Shown here: piece by piece, positions 35,265 through 44,650 of the stretch
How positions within the stretch are numbered: the first letter of the stretch is position 1
Layout: each line of letters opens with the position of its first letter
Source of the DNA: Acidobacteriota bacterium
GTDB taxonomy: Bacteria; Acidobacteriota; Terriglobia; Terriglobales; Acidobacteriaceae
Length of the DNA: 64,000 bases
Assembly: GCA_021793405.1 (NCBI GenBank)
Contig: JAJYSV010000006.1
Coordinates: forward strand, 1-64,000
Reading direction: 5' to 3'
Translations under genes and position numbers: made by a program
Notes under the pieces: model-generated
Database searches by the model: none
The model's input: the letters and a program-made list of their open reading frames with translations, nothing else
Told to the model about the DNA's origin: nothing

Positions 35265-35810
35265 GTGTCAAAACAAAAAACAATTTGCGTTTATTGCGGA
35301 TCTGCGCAGGGAACGCGCGCGGAGTATCGGGCGGTCGCAGAGGAGTTGGGCAGCGCCATGGCGGAGGCTGGTTTTCGGCTGGTCTATGGAGGCGCGCATG
35401 TCGGCCTGATGGGCGCTGTTGCCGATGCCGTGCTGTCCGCGGGAGGCGAAGCCATCGGCGTGATTCCGCAGCAGTTGGTGGATCGTGAGGTCGCGCACAC
35501 CGGCTTGACAGAGTTGCACGTCGTTCGAACCATGCATGAGCGAAAACACTTGATGGCAGGGCTGGCCGACGCGTTCGTCGCGCTGCCCGGCGGCTACGGC
35601 ACGTTGGATGAATTATGCGAAGTGCTTGGCTGGGCGCAACTGGGTCTTCACGACAAGCCGATACTTCTGCTCGACACGGCGGAATACTGGCAGCCATTGT
35701 TCGCCATGTTGGATCGTGCCGTGGAAGAGGGGTTTCTGAAACTGCATCATCGCCAGGCTGCGTTGCGCGCAACCAGCGTGGCGGAAGTATTCAGGATTCT
35801 GAGGGCGTAG
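35265..35810 (+). CDS. LOG-family protein (nucleoside 5'-monophosphate phosphoribohydrolase)
   Basis: A 181-residue Rossmann-like protein of the LOG/TIGR00730 group, which hydrolyse AMP or cytokinin ribotides to base plus ribose phosphate. It shows TICVYCGSAQGT, LVYGGAHVGLMG, MHERKHLM (the Arg-Lys motif) and the signature PGGYGTLDE. The GTG start is divergent from the helicase gene and lacks a Shine-Dalgarno. Its 3' end overlaps the convergent DUF971 gene by 20 bases. Confidence 0.94.
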   Translation: MSKQKTICVYCGSAQGTRAEYRAVAEELGSAMAEAGFRLVYGGAHVGLMGAVADAVLSAGGEAIGVIPQQLVDREVAHTGLTELHVVRTMHERKHLMAGLADAFVALPGGYGTLDELCEVLGWAQLGLHDKPILLLDTAEYWQPLFAMLDRAVEEGFLKLHHRQAALRATSVAEVFRILRA

Positions 35811-36255
35811 CGGTCTCCGCGGGATCGTTGCCAGGCCGACACGCATTGCAGTTGCAGACAGACCGCAGGTAATGCCAGGAATAAATTCCGCTGGTGTGTC
35901 CATCGTTCCAATCGAAGCTGATGGCGTAGCGTCCGACTGCGTGTACTTTGTTGGGACGTGCGGCAGGCTTAAAGATGGGAAGCGCGGTTTTCGGCTCAGG
36001 TTTCGGCTGGCCAGGCTCGCGTCCATCGGCTTCGCGTTGTTCCACGCAAGTGGCGCACGGGCAGGCGGCCCGCAGCCATGCAAAAGTCCAATGGCTCGCG
36101 TGGCCGTCCTTCCATACGATTTCTACACCCGTGCCCTCGCTCTGATGGACGCGAACGCGCTCCGGATCGATAGCTTCGCGCGGCAACTCCTCTTGCCGAC
36201 CGATCGCTTTGCGGGCTACATCTTCCGGGACGATGCGTATACCCTCATGGCTCAT
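35791..36255 (-). CDS. DUF971 (gamma-butyrobetaine hydroxylase-like N-terminal domain) protein
   Basis: A 154-residue protein with a DUF971 domain: VRVHQSEGTGVEIVWKDGHA, WTFAWLRAACPCATCVEQRE, then YAISFDWNDGHTSGIYSWHY and LRSVCNCNACR. The Cys-x-Cys-x-x-Cys cluster (CPCATC) and the C-terminal CNCNAC could bind zinc or an iron-sulfur centre; similar domains occur next to Mrp/ApbC iron-sulfur proteins and in carnitine hydroxylases. It is nine bases downstream of the YedZ-like gene and probably last in its operon. Confidence 0.92.
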   Translation of the reverse strand: MSHEGIRIVPEDVARKAIGRQEELPREAIDPERVRVHQSEGTGVEIVWKDGHASHWTFAWLRAACPCATCVEQREADGREPGQPKPEPKTALPIFKPAARPNKVHAVGRYAISFDWNDGHTSGIYSWHYLRSVCNCNACRPGNDPAETATPSES

Positions 36256-36264
36256 ACTCTTGTT

Positions 36265-36984
36265 CTACACCTGAACCTGATTGGGCGAAATGTCGCGCGC
36301 ACGCCGCCGTTGATATCCAAGTGCCTGCATGAGGAGAGTCGCTCCCGCACATGCCACAACCGTCAACACAAAAGGCATGTGCTGTTTTTCAATGATTTGA
36401 TATGCGGCTGCGTGCAGGAAGGCCAGCAGAAAGAGCAAATAATTCCAACGTTGCAGCTGTTTCCAGCGTGGCGTGCCCAACACACGGAGGGCGTAGTCGT
36501 TGGATGTGACGAATAAGAGAACGAGAATGATGGTTGCGATCGACCCGGTGTCATTCGCAAACCCGAACAGATCGTGGCGCAATGGGAAACTGTGGTGCTG
36601 GCTGCGCGGATAGATGAAATAGAGCCAGGGTCGTCCACGTAGATGCACAAATAATCCAATGCCGGAATGCACAATGCCGAGAATTGCAGCCCAGATTCCG
36701 ATATCGCGCCGTAGATCGCTCGAAACAGGCGTACGGCGTCCGCGCAGCAGATTCCATGGGCCGATCAATAGTGTTGCCACCAGCAGCACGAAGGCGGGGT
36801 ATGCGGTGGAAAAGCTAGCCTTCATAATCGCGTCACGAGAGGGGCGCGTGACGTAGAGAACACACACGGTCAGCACTGCCGCAATCATCAGGACGAGGTG
36901 GTGTGCTATCAGGCGATGCGTCAAGCGTTTCGTTCGAAGCGCCGCCGTAGAGCGCGGCGTCTCGTCGGTGGAGAAAACAGTCAT
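36265..36984 (-). CDS. Ferric-reductase-like heme membrane protein (YedZ/MsrQ-like)
   Basis: A 239-residue membrane protein with about six spans and His pairs in spans (IVHSGIGLFVHLRG; FLLAFLHAAAYQIIE), as in the ferric reductase-like transmembrane domain that binds b-type heme. In MsrPQ systems such a subunit passes electrons to a periplasmic molybdenum enzyme that repairs methionine sulfoxide. No msrP-like gene is next to it here. The ATG overlaps the stop of the TauE/SafE gene (ATGA), so it is co-translated. Heme binding is inferred. Confidence 0.88.
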   Translation of the reverse strand: MTVFSTDETPRSTAALRTKRLTHRLIAHHLVLMIAAVLTVCVLYVTRPSRDAIMKASFSTAYPAFVLLVATLLIGPWNLLRGRRTPVSSDLRRDIGIWAAILGIVHSGIGLFVHLRGRPWLYFIYPRSQHHSFPLRHDLFGFANDTGSIATIILVLLFVTSNDYALRVLGTPRWKQLQRWNYLLFLLAFLHAAAYQIIEKQHMPFVLTVVACAGATLLMQALGYQRRRARDISPNQVQV

Positions 36985-37769
36985 CGATAGAGTTTCCAAA
37001 AGAAGTATGTGGTCACAATACATCCCATGGCGACGACGAAGGCGCGGACTCCGCGAGGTTTATGCTTGCGCGCGAAGCGCGCGCTCCCATACCCTCCGAG
37101 ACTCGCCGCAATCATCATTACGATCCCATAGCGCCAGACGACGGCGCCATAGGCGATGAAGGTCGCGGCCGCCACGGCGTTCGATGTGCTGGTAATCACT
37201 GTCTTTAAGGCGTTGATTTCATGCACGCTGTCGATACCGGCAAAACTGAGAACGCCCATAATCAACAGGCCTGAACCTGCGCCGAAAAAACCGACATACA
37301 GACAAACGGAAAAAATCCCCAACGGCAGCAGAATCCGTGCCAGCGGCCGCAACCCTGTGACGTGCGCCTGAGGCGTTTCTTTGAACAGGCGCTGCTGCAA
37401 AGGCGATCCCAATGCAAATAACAACGTCGCCGTGAGCAATAGCCACGGGACCATGCGGAGGAAGGTATCCTGCCGTGTCGCCATCAAAAGCCGCGCCCCG
37501 ATCAGACCTCCCGCAAGCGCGGCGATCAGCAGGATGGGAACCATGGAGCGATATCGCTGCAGCTCTCGCCGGTAAGCGGCGGCAGAGGTAAACTGCCCGG
37601 GCAGCAAAGCCACCGTATTCGTGGCATTGGCATGTACCGGCTTAACGCCAATTTGCATCAACGCGGGAAACGACAGCAAGGATCCGCCGCCGGCAATCGC
37701 ATTGATGCCACCCGCAAGGAAGCAGACAATGGCGAGCCATGCGGCGTGAAACATGGAAAGTAGGGACAT
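36981..37769 (-). CDS. TauE/SafE-type (TSUP) sulfite or organosulfonate exporter
   Basis: A 262-residue membrane protein with about eight spans. The family signature is in the first span, LAGGINAIAGGGSLLSFPAL, and mid-protein VGFFGAGSGLLIMG repeats the motif. TSUP carriers export sulfite, thiosulfate, sulfoacetate or taurine-derived anions. The ATG at 37769 was taken; Shine-Dalgarno support is weak, and a Met five codons in is an alternative. It sits between a LysR regulator and the YedZ-like gene on the same strand. Confidence 0.93.
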   Translation of the reverse strand: MSLLSMFHAAWLAIVCFLAGGINAIAGGGSLLSFPALMQIGVKPVHANATNTVALLPGQFTSAAAYRRELQRYRSMVPILLIAALAGGLIGARLLMATRQDTFLRMVPWLLLTATLLFALGSPLQQRLFKETPQAHVTGLRPLARILLPLGIFSVCLYVGFFGAGSGLLIMGVLSFAGIDSVHEINALKTVITSTSNAVAAATFIAYGAVVWRYGIVMMIAASLGGYGSARFARKHKPRGVRAFVVAMGCIVTTYFFWKLYR

Positions 37770-37843
37770 TCGTAAATTGTAGCTTGCGAGCGGAAGCTCG
37801 AAAGGGTGCGCGCAGGACGCGAGCAATCTCGCGCGGTCTTTTG

Positions 37844-38749
37844 TTAACTAACAGCCGCGCTGCGCGGCATTCCAACGCTGGTCTGCATGATTTCTATAAA
37901 AGCCTGCGCGGCCCGGCTCAGGGATTTGTCTTGACGATAGACCAGCACCATATCTCGAGCAATGTGCATATCCTCCAACTCGACCACGCCCAGCAGGCCA
38001 GCCGCAAACTCGGTCTGCGTGTTGGAACGGGCCAGGAAACCGACGCCCACATCTGCCGCCGCAAATCTCTTGATGAGTTCGTTCGATTCCAGCTCCATTG
38101 AAATCTCCGGTTTCAGTTGACGGAGGAAGAACATCTGATCGATTGCGTCCCGCGTGCGGCCCTGCTTCGGCAGGATCAGAGGATAGTCTGCGACATTCGC
38201 CAATGGTGTGGTTGGCTTGACTGTCAGGGGATGACCCACGGCGGTGATCACCACGATTTCATCCTTATGCACAGGCACAATGGTCAAACGGGGGTCGTTG
38301 ATGGGCTGCGTCGTCACTCCAAAGTCGACCTCCTGCGCCAGCACTGCTTCGATCGTTCGCGAACGCTCATGGCGGGCGATCGACACGGAGACACGTGGAT
38401 GCTTTCGCTTGAACTGCGCGAACACCTGTGGCAGGACGTAGAGACACGTGGCCTCATTGGCGCTGACTACGAGCTGGCCGCCCGGTGTGCGCGCCATCTC
38501 CGCCAGGGCGCGCACGATATTGCGGCGCGCCTGCAGCGTCTCTTCCGCGTATTCCAGGAAAAGCCTGCCGCCGCTGGTCAACGTGACCCGTCCGCCCGTG
38601 CGGTGAAACAACCTGGCGCCGACGTCTTCTTCGAGCGAACGGATCTGCGAAGAAATCGCGGGTTGAGTGCGAAACAGCTTTTCCGCCGCGCGGGAAAAGC
38701 TGGCGTTGCGAGCTACTTCGACAAATGCCTTGAGTTGTTCAAAGTCCAT
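37844..38749 (-). CDS. LysR-type transcriptional regulator
   Basis: A 301-residue regulator with the N-terminal winged HTH (MDFEQLKAFVEVARNASFSR, then AAEKLFRTQPAISSQIRSLE) and a periplasmic-binding-protein-like effector domain starting near residue 90. CysB and CbbR are among its general relatives. Located 75 bases upstream of the TauE/SafE gene on the same strand, so it probably controls that cluster; the inducer could be a sulfur compound but this is inference. LysR genes are usually divergent from their target, which is not so here. Confidence 0.93.
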   Translation of the reverse strand: MDFEQLKAFVEVARNASFSRAAEKLFRTQPAISSQIRSLEEDVGARLFHRTGGRVTLTSGGRLFLEYAEETLQARRNIVRALAEMARTPGGQLVVSANEATCLYVLPQVFAQFKRKHPRVSVSIARHERSRTIEAVLAQEVDFGVTTQPINDPRLTIVPVHKDEIVVITAVGHPLTVKPTTPLANVADYPLILPKQGRTRDAIDQMFFLRQLKPEISMELESNELIKRFAAADVGVGFLARSNTQTEFAAGLLGVVELEDMHIARDMVLVYRQDKSLSRAAQAFIEIMQTSVGMPRSAAVS

Positions 38750-38943
38750 AACTGTTGCAGCAATATTCGGCAGCGCTTACATAAAAAATTGCTGTGTACA
38801 GAATAAAGGAAATCTATTCCAGTTTACGCGGGAAGCTACGTTGGGATGGAATAAGCGGTCGAATCTCTGCCACATGACGGTGCCTCTGGCGGCGCGTATG
38901 GCTGTGCGGGAGATGAGGAGCGATCGATGGGCGCCGCAAAAAT

Positions 38944-39583
38944 CTAATCCTGCTGGTTCGCAAGGGCGGGCGCGGGATGGGAGCCGCGCTGCGAATCTCT
39001 CTGGGCAGACTCGCGCGCGAGCTTCTCCGCCTTTTCCGCTTGTAATGGCGCACGACGTCGGGCCAGAACTCGATGAGCTCAGCACCCACGGCTCCTTCGA
39101 CAGTCACGGTAACTCCACGCTCGATGGTGCCATTCACCGTACTATCATCGGCCGGGTAGTACACGTTGGAAATGGCGGCGCCGATCAGGTTGCCCATGAT
39201 ATTCGCATAGTTCGGTCCCCAACTGCCATTATCGCGCTTGCACCAGCCCGTGCTTGCGGCCGCCCACAAGGCGCGGTAACGACCTTGCCGGTGCCTTTCT
39301 GGAAGTAGCGCGGATCTTCGTGCAGCAGGCTAGGCAGCACGGCATTCCCGAAAAAATTGCCGGTGAAGTAGTCCGCATACGAAGCGCCATATCGTCTGGC
39401 GTAGCCTGCCATACCCTGGCCGTATTCTGCGAAGCTGTCGTTGGCCTGGTCGATGCCGGCAACAAAACCTGTCAGGACAAAGGGCCACGGATCGGTCACG
39501 CTTTTGAGGAAGAGTCGATATTTCTGGCTGGGACTGAGAGGAAGCGCGTTTTTATTCTGGGTGGTGTTGAAGGTTGCCATCAC
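38944..39583 (-). pseudogene. Doubly frameshifted secreted-protein paralogue
   Basis: The minus strand encodes, in three frames, pieces collinear with the intact gene at 39712-40593: NKNALPLSPSQKYRLFLK through HEDPRYFQKGTGK (frame 1), RYRALWAAASTGWCKRDNGS through EFWPDVV (frame 2, junction near 39275), and LQAEKAEKLARESAQRDSQR to a TAG at 38944 (frame 3, junction near 39045). Each break moves the frame the same way. The first break falls near HEDPRYF, where the paralogue continues as an unbroken frame. The two genes face away from each other. Confidence 0.8.
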
Positions 39584-39711
39584 ACCCAGAATTCGCTGTT
39601 TTTCCTGTTGTCATTCGGCCCGCCTGCGCGTCTCAAGCCTAAAATAAAGGGAACAGAATCCTTTTTTTCCGATCTGCGTCAAGATTTCCGTCAGTTTGTA
39701 AATGAGGTTTT

Positions 39712-40593
39712 TTGATCGAACACAAGTATCGCGCTCTGCGTTCGTGCGTCAGACGTATGGCTGCTGTGATGATTTTCATCAGCGGAGGGATGCTCTGGGC
39801 GCAAGCGGCTCCCCCGGCTGATTCAAAGACGGCTGCAACCGCGCGCGTCCAGGGGGCAGATTCGGAGCCCATTCAGAGACGAAAATCCGAGCAAGCGCCG
39901 CGAGTCCCAAACGCACCTGCATCCGCTGCCGTACCTGCTCCTCCATCGACCAGTGATCAGGCCGAGCAGCAGTTACGGCAGCAGGAACGTCAACGAATCC
40001 TCAGTGTCATTCCAAACTTCAATACCAGTTATATCCAGAACGCGGCTCCTCTTTCGCCGCGACAGAAATTTCGGTTGGCATTTCGCGGCGGCATCGACCC
40101 GTTTGAATTTGTTGCCGCAGGCGCGATTGCGGGCTGGGGTCAGGCTGAAAACGACAATGCCGGCTACGGTCAGGGTGCGCAAGGATATGCCAAGAGGTAT
40201 GGCGCGGCTTATGCCGACAGTGCCGACGGCATCCTTTGGGGAAATGCCATCTTTCCCGTGCTGTTCCATGAAGATCCACGGTATTTTCGCCAAGGCGCTG
40301 GCAGCTTCTCGAGCCGGTTTCGACATGCTGTCCTCACGACCGTGTGGACGAAGAACGATAACGGGACTTTTGGCCCCAATTACTCAAACGTTCTCGGCAA
40401 TATCGTTGCGGGAGGGATTTCCAACAGCTACTATCCGAGCGGGGACCGCGGCGTTGGGCTTACGTTCGAAGGTGATGCGACGGTGACGGCCGAAGGTGCG
40501 CTTGGAGCGATCGGGGTGGAATTCTGGCCGGATATCTCCCACAAACTTTTTCATACGCCCCTGCCGAATTCCTTCCAGGACGCGCCAAAATAG
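39712..40593 (+). CDS. Exported protein of an uncharacterised family, intact paralogue
   Basis: A 293-residue protein starting at a TTG with GAGG five to six bases upstream; an in-frame ATG at 39757 would still give a signal peptide (MAAVMIFISGGMLWAQA). A disordered linker rich in Ala/Gln/Arg (residues 30-105) precedes a conserved domain with PLSPRQKFRLAFRGGIDPFE, GYGQGAQGYAKRYGAAYADS, FHEDPRYFRQGAG, FGPNYSNVLGNIVAGGISN and GVEFWPDISHK. The Gly/Tyr-rich segments resemble an outer-membrane or matrix domain. I do not recognise a named family. It has a broken paralogue immediately next door. Confidence 0.75.
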   Translation: MIEHKYRALRSCVRRMAAVMIFISGGMLWAQAAPPADSKTAATARVQGADSEPIQRRKSEQAPRVPNAPASAAVPAPPSTSDQAEQQLRQQERQRILSVIPNFNTSYIQNAAPLSPRQKFRLAFRGGIDPFEFVAAGAIAGWGQAENDNAGYGQGAQGYAKRYGAAYADSADGILWGNAIFPVLFHEDPRYFRQGAGSFSSRFRHAVLTTVWTKNDNGTFGPNYSNVLGNIVAGGISNSYYPSGDRGVGLTFEGDATVTAEGALGAIGVEFWPDISHKLFHTPLPNSFQDAPK

Positions 40594-40612
40594 GGTCCGG
40601 CGTGCAGTCCAC

Positions 40613-41785
40613 TCAGGTTGAAAGCGCCTGTCCGGCGCAGAAACCCGAAGCCCAGGCCCACTGAAAGTTGAAGCCCCCCAGGTGTCCCGTGACATCGACC
40701 ACCTCGCCAATAAAGTACAGGCCCGGCACACTGCGGCACTCCATGGTTTTTGCGGACAATTCATCTGTGTCCACGCCGCCTGCGGTGACTTCCGCTTTCC
40801 GGTAGCTCTCTGTATCGGCGGGAACGATGTGCCAGCGATGCAGTTGCCGTTCCCATTCCTCCAGAGACGGGTTGGTCCAGTCCCGAGGCGGATGCAGGGC
40901 TAGCCAGCGATCCGCAAGCCGATGAGGAAGAACAGCGCGCAGAACATTTCGTGCAGTGGCTGGATTTCTCGGAACCAGCGGACTGCGCAGCGGCTTTGTC
41001 CATTCCTGTTCTGGGGCGAGGTCGATTTCCAGCGGATCGCTGGGTCTCCAATAGGAAGAAATTTGCAGAATCGCAGGACCGCTCAATCCACGGTGGGTAA
41101 GCAGCATGGCCTCGCGAAATTGGTGACCGCCGCAGCGAACTAGAATCTCCGTCGAGATTCCCGCCAGGTCGCCATATTTGGCGAGGTCGTCGCGGGAGAA
41201 GAGAAACGGTACCAGTGCAGGGCGGCAAGGCCGTACAGCAATTCCAAACTGAGTAGCCAACTGGTAGCCGAACGAAGTAGCGCCCATTTGCGGGATGGAA
41301 AGGCCGCCGGTTGCCACGACCAGGGCGCCGCAGGAGAAGACTGCATCCTGAGTGCGCACGCGAAAGCCAAGATGGTGTTCCACCGTTTCTACCTCAGCAT
41401 TCACAAAGATCTGCACGCCGGCCTGGCGACATTCTTCTTCCAGCATGGCAACGATATCCCGCGCGGAGCGATCGCAGAACAGCTGGCCAAGAGTCTTCTC
41501 GTGATACGGAATTTTATGTTTCTCAACCAGCGCGAGAAACTCCCGCGGGGTGTAACGAGCCAGCGCCGATTTTGCGAAGTGTGGGTTTGCGGATAGAAAA
41601 TTGTCTGGGCTGCAACGAATGTTGGTGAAGTTGCAGCGGCCGCCGCCGGAGATCAGAATCTTTTTGCCGACTCGATCGGCGCGCTCCAGCACCGCGACTC
41701 GCTTGCCACCTCGTCCCGCTTCCATGGCGCACATCAGACCTGCCGCGCCGGCTCCGAGAATGAGGACGTCAAAGACTTGGGTCAC
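40613..41785 (-). CDS. HI0933/BaiN-like NAD(P)/FAD-dependent oxidoreductase
   Basis: About 390 residues. The N-terminal FAD-binding fold reads FDVLILGAGAAGLMCAMEAG with KKILISGGGRCNFTN following, the signature of this family. The C-terminal ends VPGLYFIGEVVDVTGHLGG with GFNFQWAWASG. Members reduce or hydroxylate varied substrates; BaiN acts on bile acids, and most are unassigned. The start at GTG 41785 is placed by homology of the FDVLILGAG segment; GTG at 41800 is an alternative. Confidence 0.92.
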   Translation of the reverse strand: MTQVFDVLILGAGAAGLMCAMEAGRGGKRVAVLERADRVGKKILISGGGRCNFTNIRCSPDNFLSANPHFAKSALARYTPREFLALVEKHKIPYHEKTLGQLFCDRSARDIVAMLEEECRQAGVQIFVNAEVETVEHHLGFRVRTQDAVFSCGALVVATGGLSIPQMGATSFGYQLATQFGIAVRPCRPALVPFLFSRDDLAKYGDLAGISTEILVRCGGHQFREAMLLTHRGLSGPAILQISSYWRPSDPLEIDLAPEQEWTKPLRSPLVPRNPATARNVLRAVLPHRLADRWLALHPPRDWTNPSLEEWERQLHRWHIVPADTESYRKAEVTAGGVDTDELSAKTMECRSVPGLYFIGEVVDVTGHLGGFNFQWAWASGFCAGQALST

Positions 41786-41877
41786 GATGCGATTGGCCAC
41801 GTAAAGCGAAAAGACTACTCCATTATGCCTCGCTCCCATGGAGTGAGCACATCACGAATCTCGACTACCCTGAGTAG

Positions 41878-42087
41878 ATGGCGCTACGGGACACCTCCAC
41901 CATCATCGGCTTCCATCAAGACGAGCATGAGGATTGGGTTGCGGAACTTTCGTGCGGCCACACGCAACACGTGCGGCATCGTCCACCGTGGATGTTGCGG
42001 CCTTGGGTTATCCACGAAGAGGGCCGCAGGCAGCATCTTGGCATGGTCTTGATATGTAAAGAATGCTCGCAGAACAGCCAGGGCTAG
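41878..42087 (+). CDS. DUF3565 protein
   Basis: A 69-residue protein matching DUF3565: IIGFHQDEHEDWVAELSCGH, TQHVRHRPPWMLRPWV and the terminal CKEC. The His/Cys content suggests metal binding, but function is unknown. Its stop overlaps that of the convergent SCO1-like gene by four bases. Confidence 0.92.
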   Translation: MALRDTSTIIGFHQDEHEDWVAELSCGHTQHVRHRPPWMLRPWVIHEEGRRQHLGMVLICKECSQNSQG

Positions 42088-43028
42088 GCAGCGGTAGGAG
42101 ACGACGGCGGAAAGTTTCGTCCCCTCGGCTTGCGCGTCAGCAGATAGATCATGCCCAGAACGATCAGAATCGTGACGCAACCGGCCAGACCCATCACTCG
42201 CAGGATGGCGACCGTATATCGACCGGACGACGGATTGTAATTGCAGCAGTAGAGCAGGAAAAGATCGGCAGCTGAACCTATCTTGTGATTGGAGGCATCG
42301 ACCATGGCCAGGCGAAGATCGCGCGGCGCATATTGAATGCCAGAGAAATATTTTGAGAGCCGTCCATCCGGCGTCGCCACCATAATGACGCTGGAGTGGG
42401 CGAACTGGTCCATCTTGCCATCGAGACCCGGCACGCGAACATAATGGAAACCCGTCGCCGTAGTCAGCGCGTCGATCGAAGGCTGCGTGCCAGTCAGAAA
42501 ATGCACGCCCGACTCGGCAGCCGGATCGCCCAGCCAGCTGATAAAGAGCTGCTTCTCGCCCACGGCTTCTTGCGCCGTGTCCTTCGGATCGAAGCTGGCC
42601 ACCACCACATCGTAATCTTTGCCCGCCTTCAGGCCGGTTTGCTTCAGCGCATCCGCCGCGCCGTGCAGAACCTGCGGACACAGCATGCCGCAGCTGAAAT
42701 AGACTTCCGCCAATACGACTGGCCGCTTGCCAAAATATCTGCCCAGAGCGACGGCTTCGCCGGAAGAATCGATAAACTCCGCGGACAAAGGAAGCTTGCG
42801 ATTCAGATTTTGCGCGATGCCGGCATGTTGTAAATATTTCGGCAGACCTGTTTGTACTGTTCCCATGGAGGACTGACTGTCGCCGCCATATTGCGCCCGG
42901 CAATTTGGGCTGATGAAAACGACGAACAGCATGGCCAGCCACGCGCCGCGCCGCGCAATGCTGCCAAACGAATAATTGAGAGGGAGTCTTGGAACCGTGC
43001 GTAGGGTGGATGCTGGCACATCTTCCAT
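42084..43028 (-). CDS. SCO1/SenC-type copper chaperone with C-terminal membrane anchor
   Basis: A 314-residue protein. After an N-terminal signal or anchor (GAWLAMLFVVFISPNCRAQ) comes the SCO1 thioredoxin-like domain with YFSCGMLCPQVL (the Cys-x-x-x-Cys copper site) and the third ligand His in MDQFAHSSVIMV. A C-terminal span (GCVTILIVLGMIYLLTR) ends in a basic tail. SCO1 inserts copper into the CuA centre of cytochrome oxidase; no oxidase genes are nearby. The ATG at 43028 was chosen; upstream codons add an unlikely N-terminus. Confidence 0.92.
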   Translation of the reverse strand: MEDVPASTLRTVPRLPLNYSFGSIARRGAWLAMLFVVFISPNCRAQYGGDSQSSMGTVQTGLPKYLQHAGIAQNLNRKLPLSAEFIDSSGEAVALGRYFGKRPVVLAEVYFSCGMLCPQVLHGAADALKQTGLKAGKDYDVVVASFDPKDTAQEAVGEKQLFISWLGDPAAESGVHFLTGTQPSIDALTTATGFHYVRVPGLDGKMDQFAHSSVIMVATPDGRLSKYFSGIQYAPRDLRLAMVDASNHKIGSAADLFLLYCCNYNPSSGRYTVAILRVMGLAGCVTILIVLGMIYLLTRKPRGRNFPPSSPTAA

Positions 43029-43188
43029 CCTAGATGAGTTTGCGGGTGTCGTGTAGGGAACAGCTCGATGGATTTGATTCGCGGATCGAAATACTCCGAG
43101 TTTGCATGGAGCCGGATTCTGGCGGTGATGGAAATGGAGTGGTAGCCTGAACAAGGACAATCCGTTACTCAATTGGAGAACTTACGCA

Positions 43189-44610
43189 ATGCAGGCAAGT
43201 TATAGTGGCGTCGCGCTGCCCAAGGATGGCAAGCCGATCGAATATTCCAACGGAACGTATCAAGTACCCGACAATCCCATCATTCCTTACATTGAAGGCG
43301 ACGGCACCGGTCGCGACATTTGGCGCGCGTCGCAGCGCGTATTCGATGCCGCGGTCGCAAAAGCCTATGGCGGAAAGCGCGCAGTGAAGTGGTTTGAAAT
43401 TTTCGCCGGCGAAAAAGCCTTTGCCAAATTTCAGAACTGGCTGCCGGATGATACAGTGCAGGCGGCGCGCGATCTGCGTGTTTCGATTAAAGGACCGCTG
43501 ACCACGCCGGTGGGCGGCGGCATTCGTTCCTTAAACGTCACCCTGCGGCAGATGTTGGATCTCTACTCCTGCATTCGACCCGTTCGCTATTACCAGGGCG
43601 TGCCCAGCCCGGTGAAGCATCCGGAAAAGCTGGACATCATGATCTTCCGCGAGAACACCGAAGATGTGTACGCCGGCATTGAGTTCAAGGAGGGAACTCC
43701 CGAGGCGAAAAAAGTCCTCGACTTTTTGAACAACCAGATGCTGGCCGGCACCGGGAAAAAGATTCGCGAAGATTCCGGCATCGGCATTAAGCCGATTTCG
43801 ATTACCGGGACCAAGCGGCTGGTGCGCGCGGCGATCGCCTACGCTCTGAAGCATCATCGCAAGTCGGTCACGCTGATGCACAAGGGAAACATCCAGAAAT
43901 TCACCGAAGGCGCGTTTCGCGAGTGGGGCTATGAAGTCGCGGTGGATGAATTTCGCGATGACATCGTCACCGAGCGGGAGAGTTGGATACTCGGCAACCT
44001 GGAATCGACGCCCGGTCTGACAATTGAGCAGAATGCGGCGTTGATCGAGCCGGGGCTGGAACATGCGCCGCAGAAATTCCGCGACGAAATTTATGCGGAA
44101 GTGAAGCATGTCGTCGAAAGCATCGGCGCCAGCCACGGGCAAGGGAAGTGGAAGAAGAAGTTACTGGTCAATGACCGCATCGCGGACTCCATCTTTCAGC
44201 AGGTGATTGTTCGCCCTGACGAATACAGCGTTCTGGCCACGCCGAATCTGAACGGAGATTATATTTCCGATGCCTGCGCCGCGCAGGTGGGCGGGCTGGG
44301 TATTGCTCCCGGCGCGAACGTCGGCGATGGCTATGCCGTATTTGAAGCGACGCACGGGACCGCGCCGAAATATGCGGACAAGGACGTCATCAATCCGGGA
44401 TCGGTCATGCTATCGGGAGTCATGCTGTTCGACTTTATTGGCTGGGGCGAAGCAGCCCGGCTGATTGAAAGTTCCATGGAGCGGACCATCCAGCAAAAAT
44501 TTGTCACCTACGATTTCGAGCGGCAGATGCAGGGCGCGACGAAGGTCAGCACCAGCGAATTTGCCACGCGCATGATTGGAAATATGGATGCCGTTCACGC
44601 TGCCGTCTGA
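43189..44610 (+). CDS. icd: NADP-dependent isocitrate dehydrogenase
   Basis: A 473-residue enzyme oxidising isocitrate to 2-oxoglutarate and CO2. Diagnostic segments are [20 protein letters not shown], the substrate loop [19 protein letters not shown] with [32 protein letters not shown] and [20 protein letters not shown]. It is about 55 residues longer than E. coli Icd because of an insert around residues 285-320 ([20 protein letters not shown] region). GGAG lies about nine bases upstream of the ATG. mdh follows 40 bases later on the same strand. Confidence 0.97.
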   Translation: MQASYSGVALPKDGKPIEYSNGTYQVPDNPIIPYIEGDGTGRDIWRASQRVFDAAVAKAYGGKRAVKWFEIFAGEKAFAKFQNWLPDDTVQAARDLRVSIKGPLTTPVGGGIRSLNVTLRQMLDLYSCIRPVRYYQGVPSPVKHPEKLDIMIFRENTEDVYAGIEFKEGTPEAKKVLDFLNNQMLAGTGKKIREDSGIGIKPISITGTKRLVRAAIAYALKHHRKSVTLMHKGNIQKFTEGAFREWGYEVAVDEFRDDIVTERESWILGNLESTPGLTIEQNAALIEPGLEHAPQKFRDEIYAEVKHVVESIGASHGQGKWKKKLLVNDRIADSIFQQVIVRPDEYSVLATPNLNGDYISDACAAQVGGLGIAPGANVGDGYAVFEATHGTAPKYADKDVINPGSVMLSGVMLFDFIGWGEAARLIESSMERTIQQKFVTYDFERQMQGATKVSTSEFATRMIGNMDAVHAAV

Positions 44611-44650
44611 CACAACTGTTCGACTTGAAGAAGATTTGTAAAGGAGAAGT

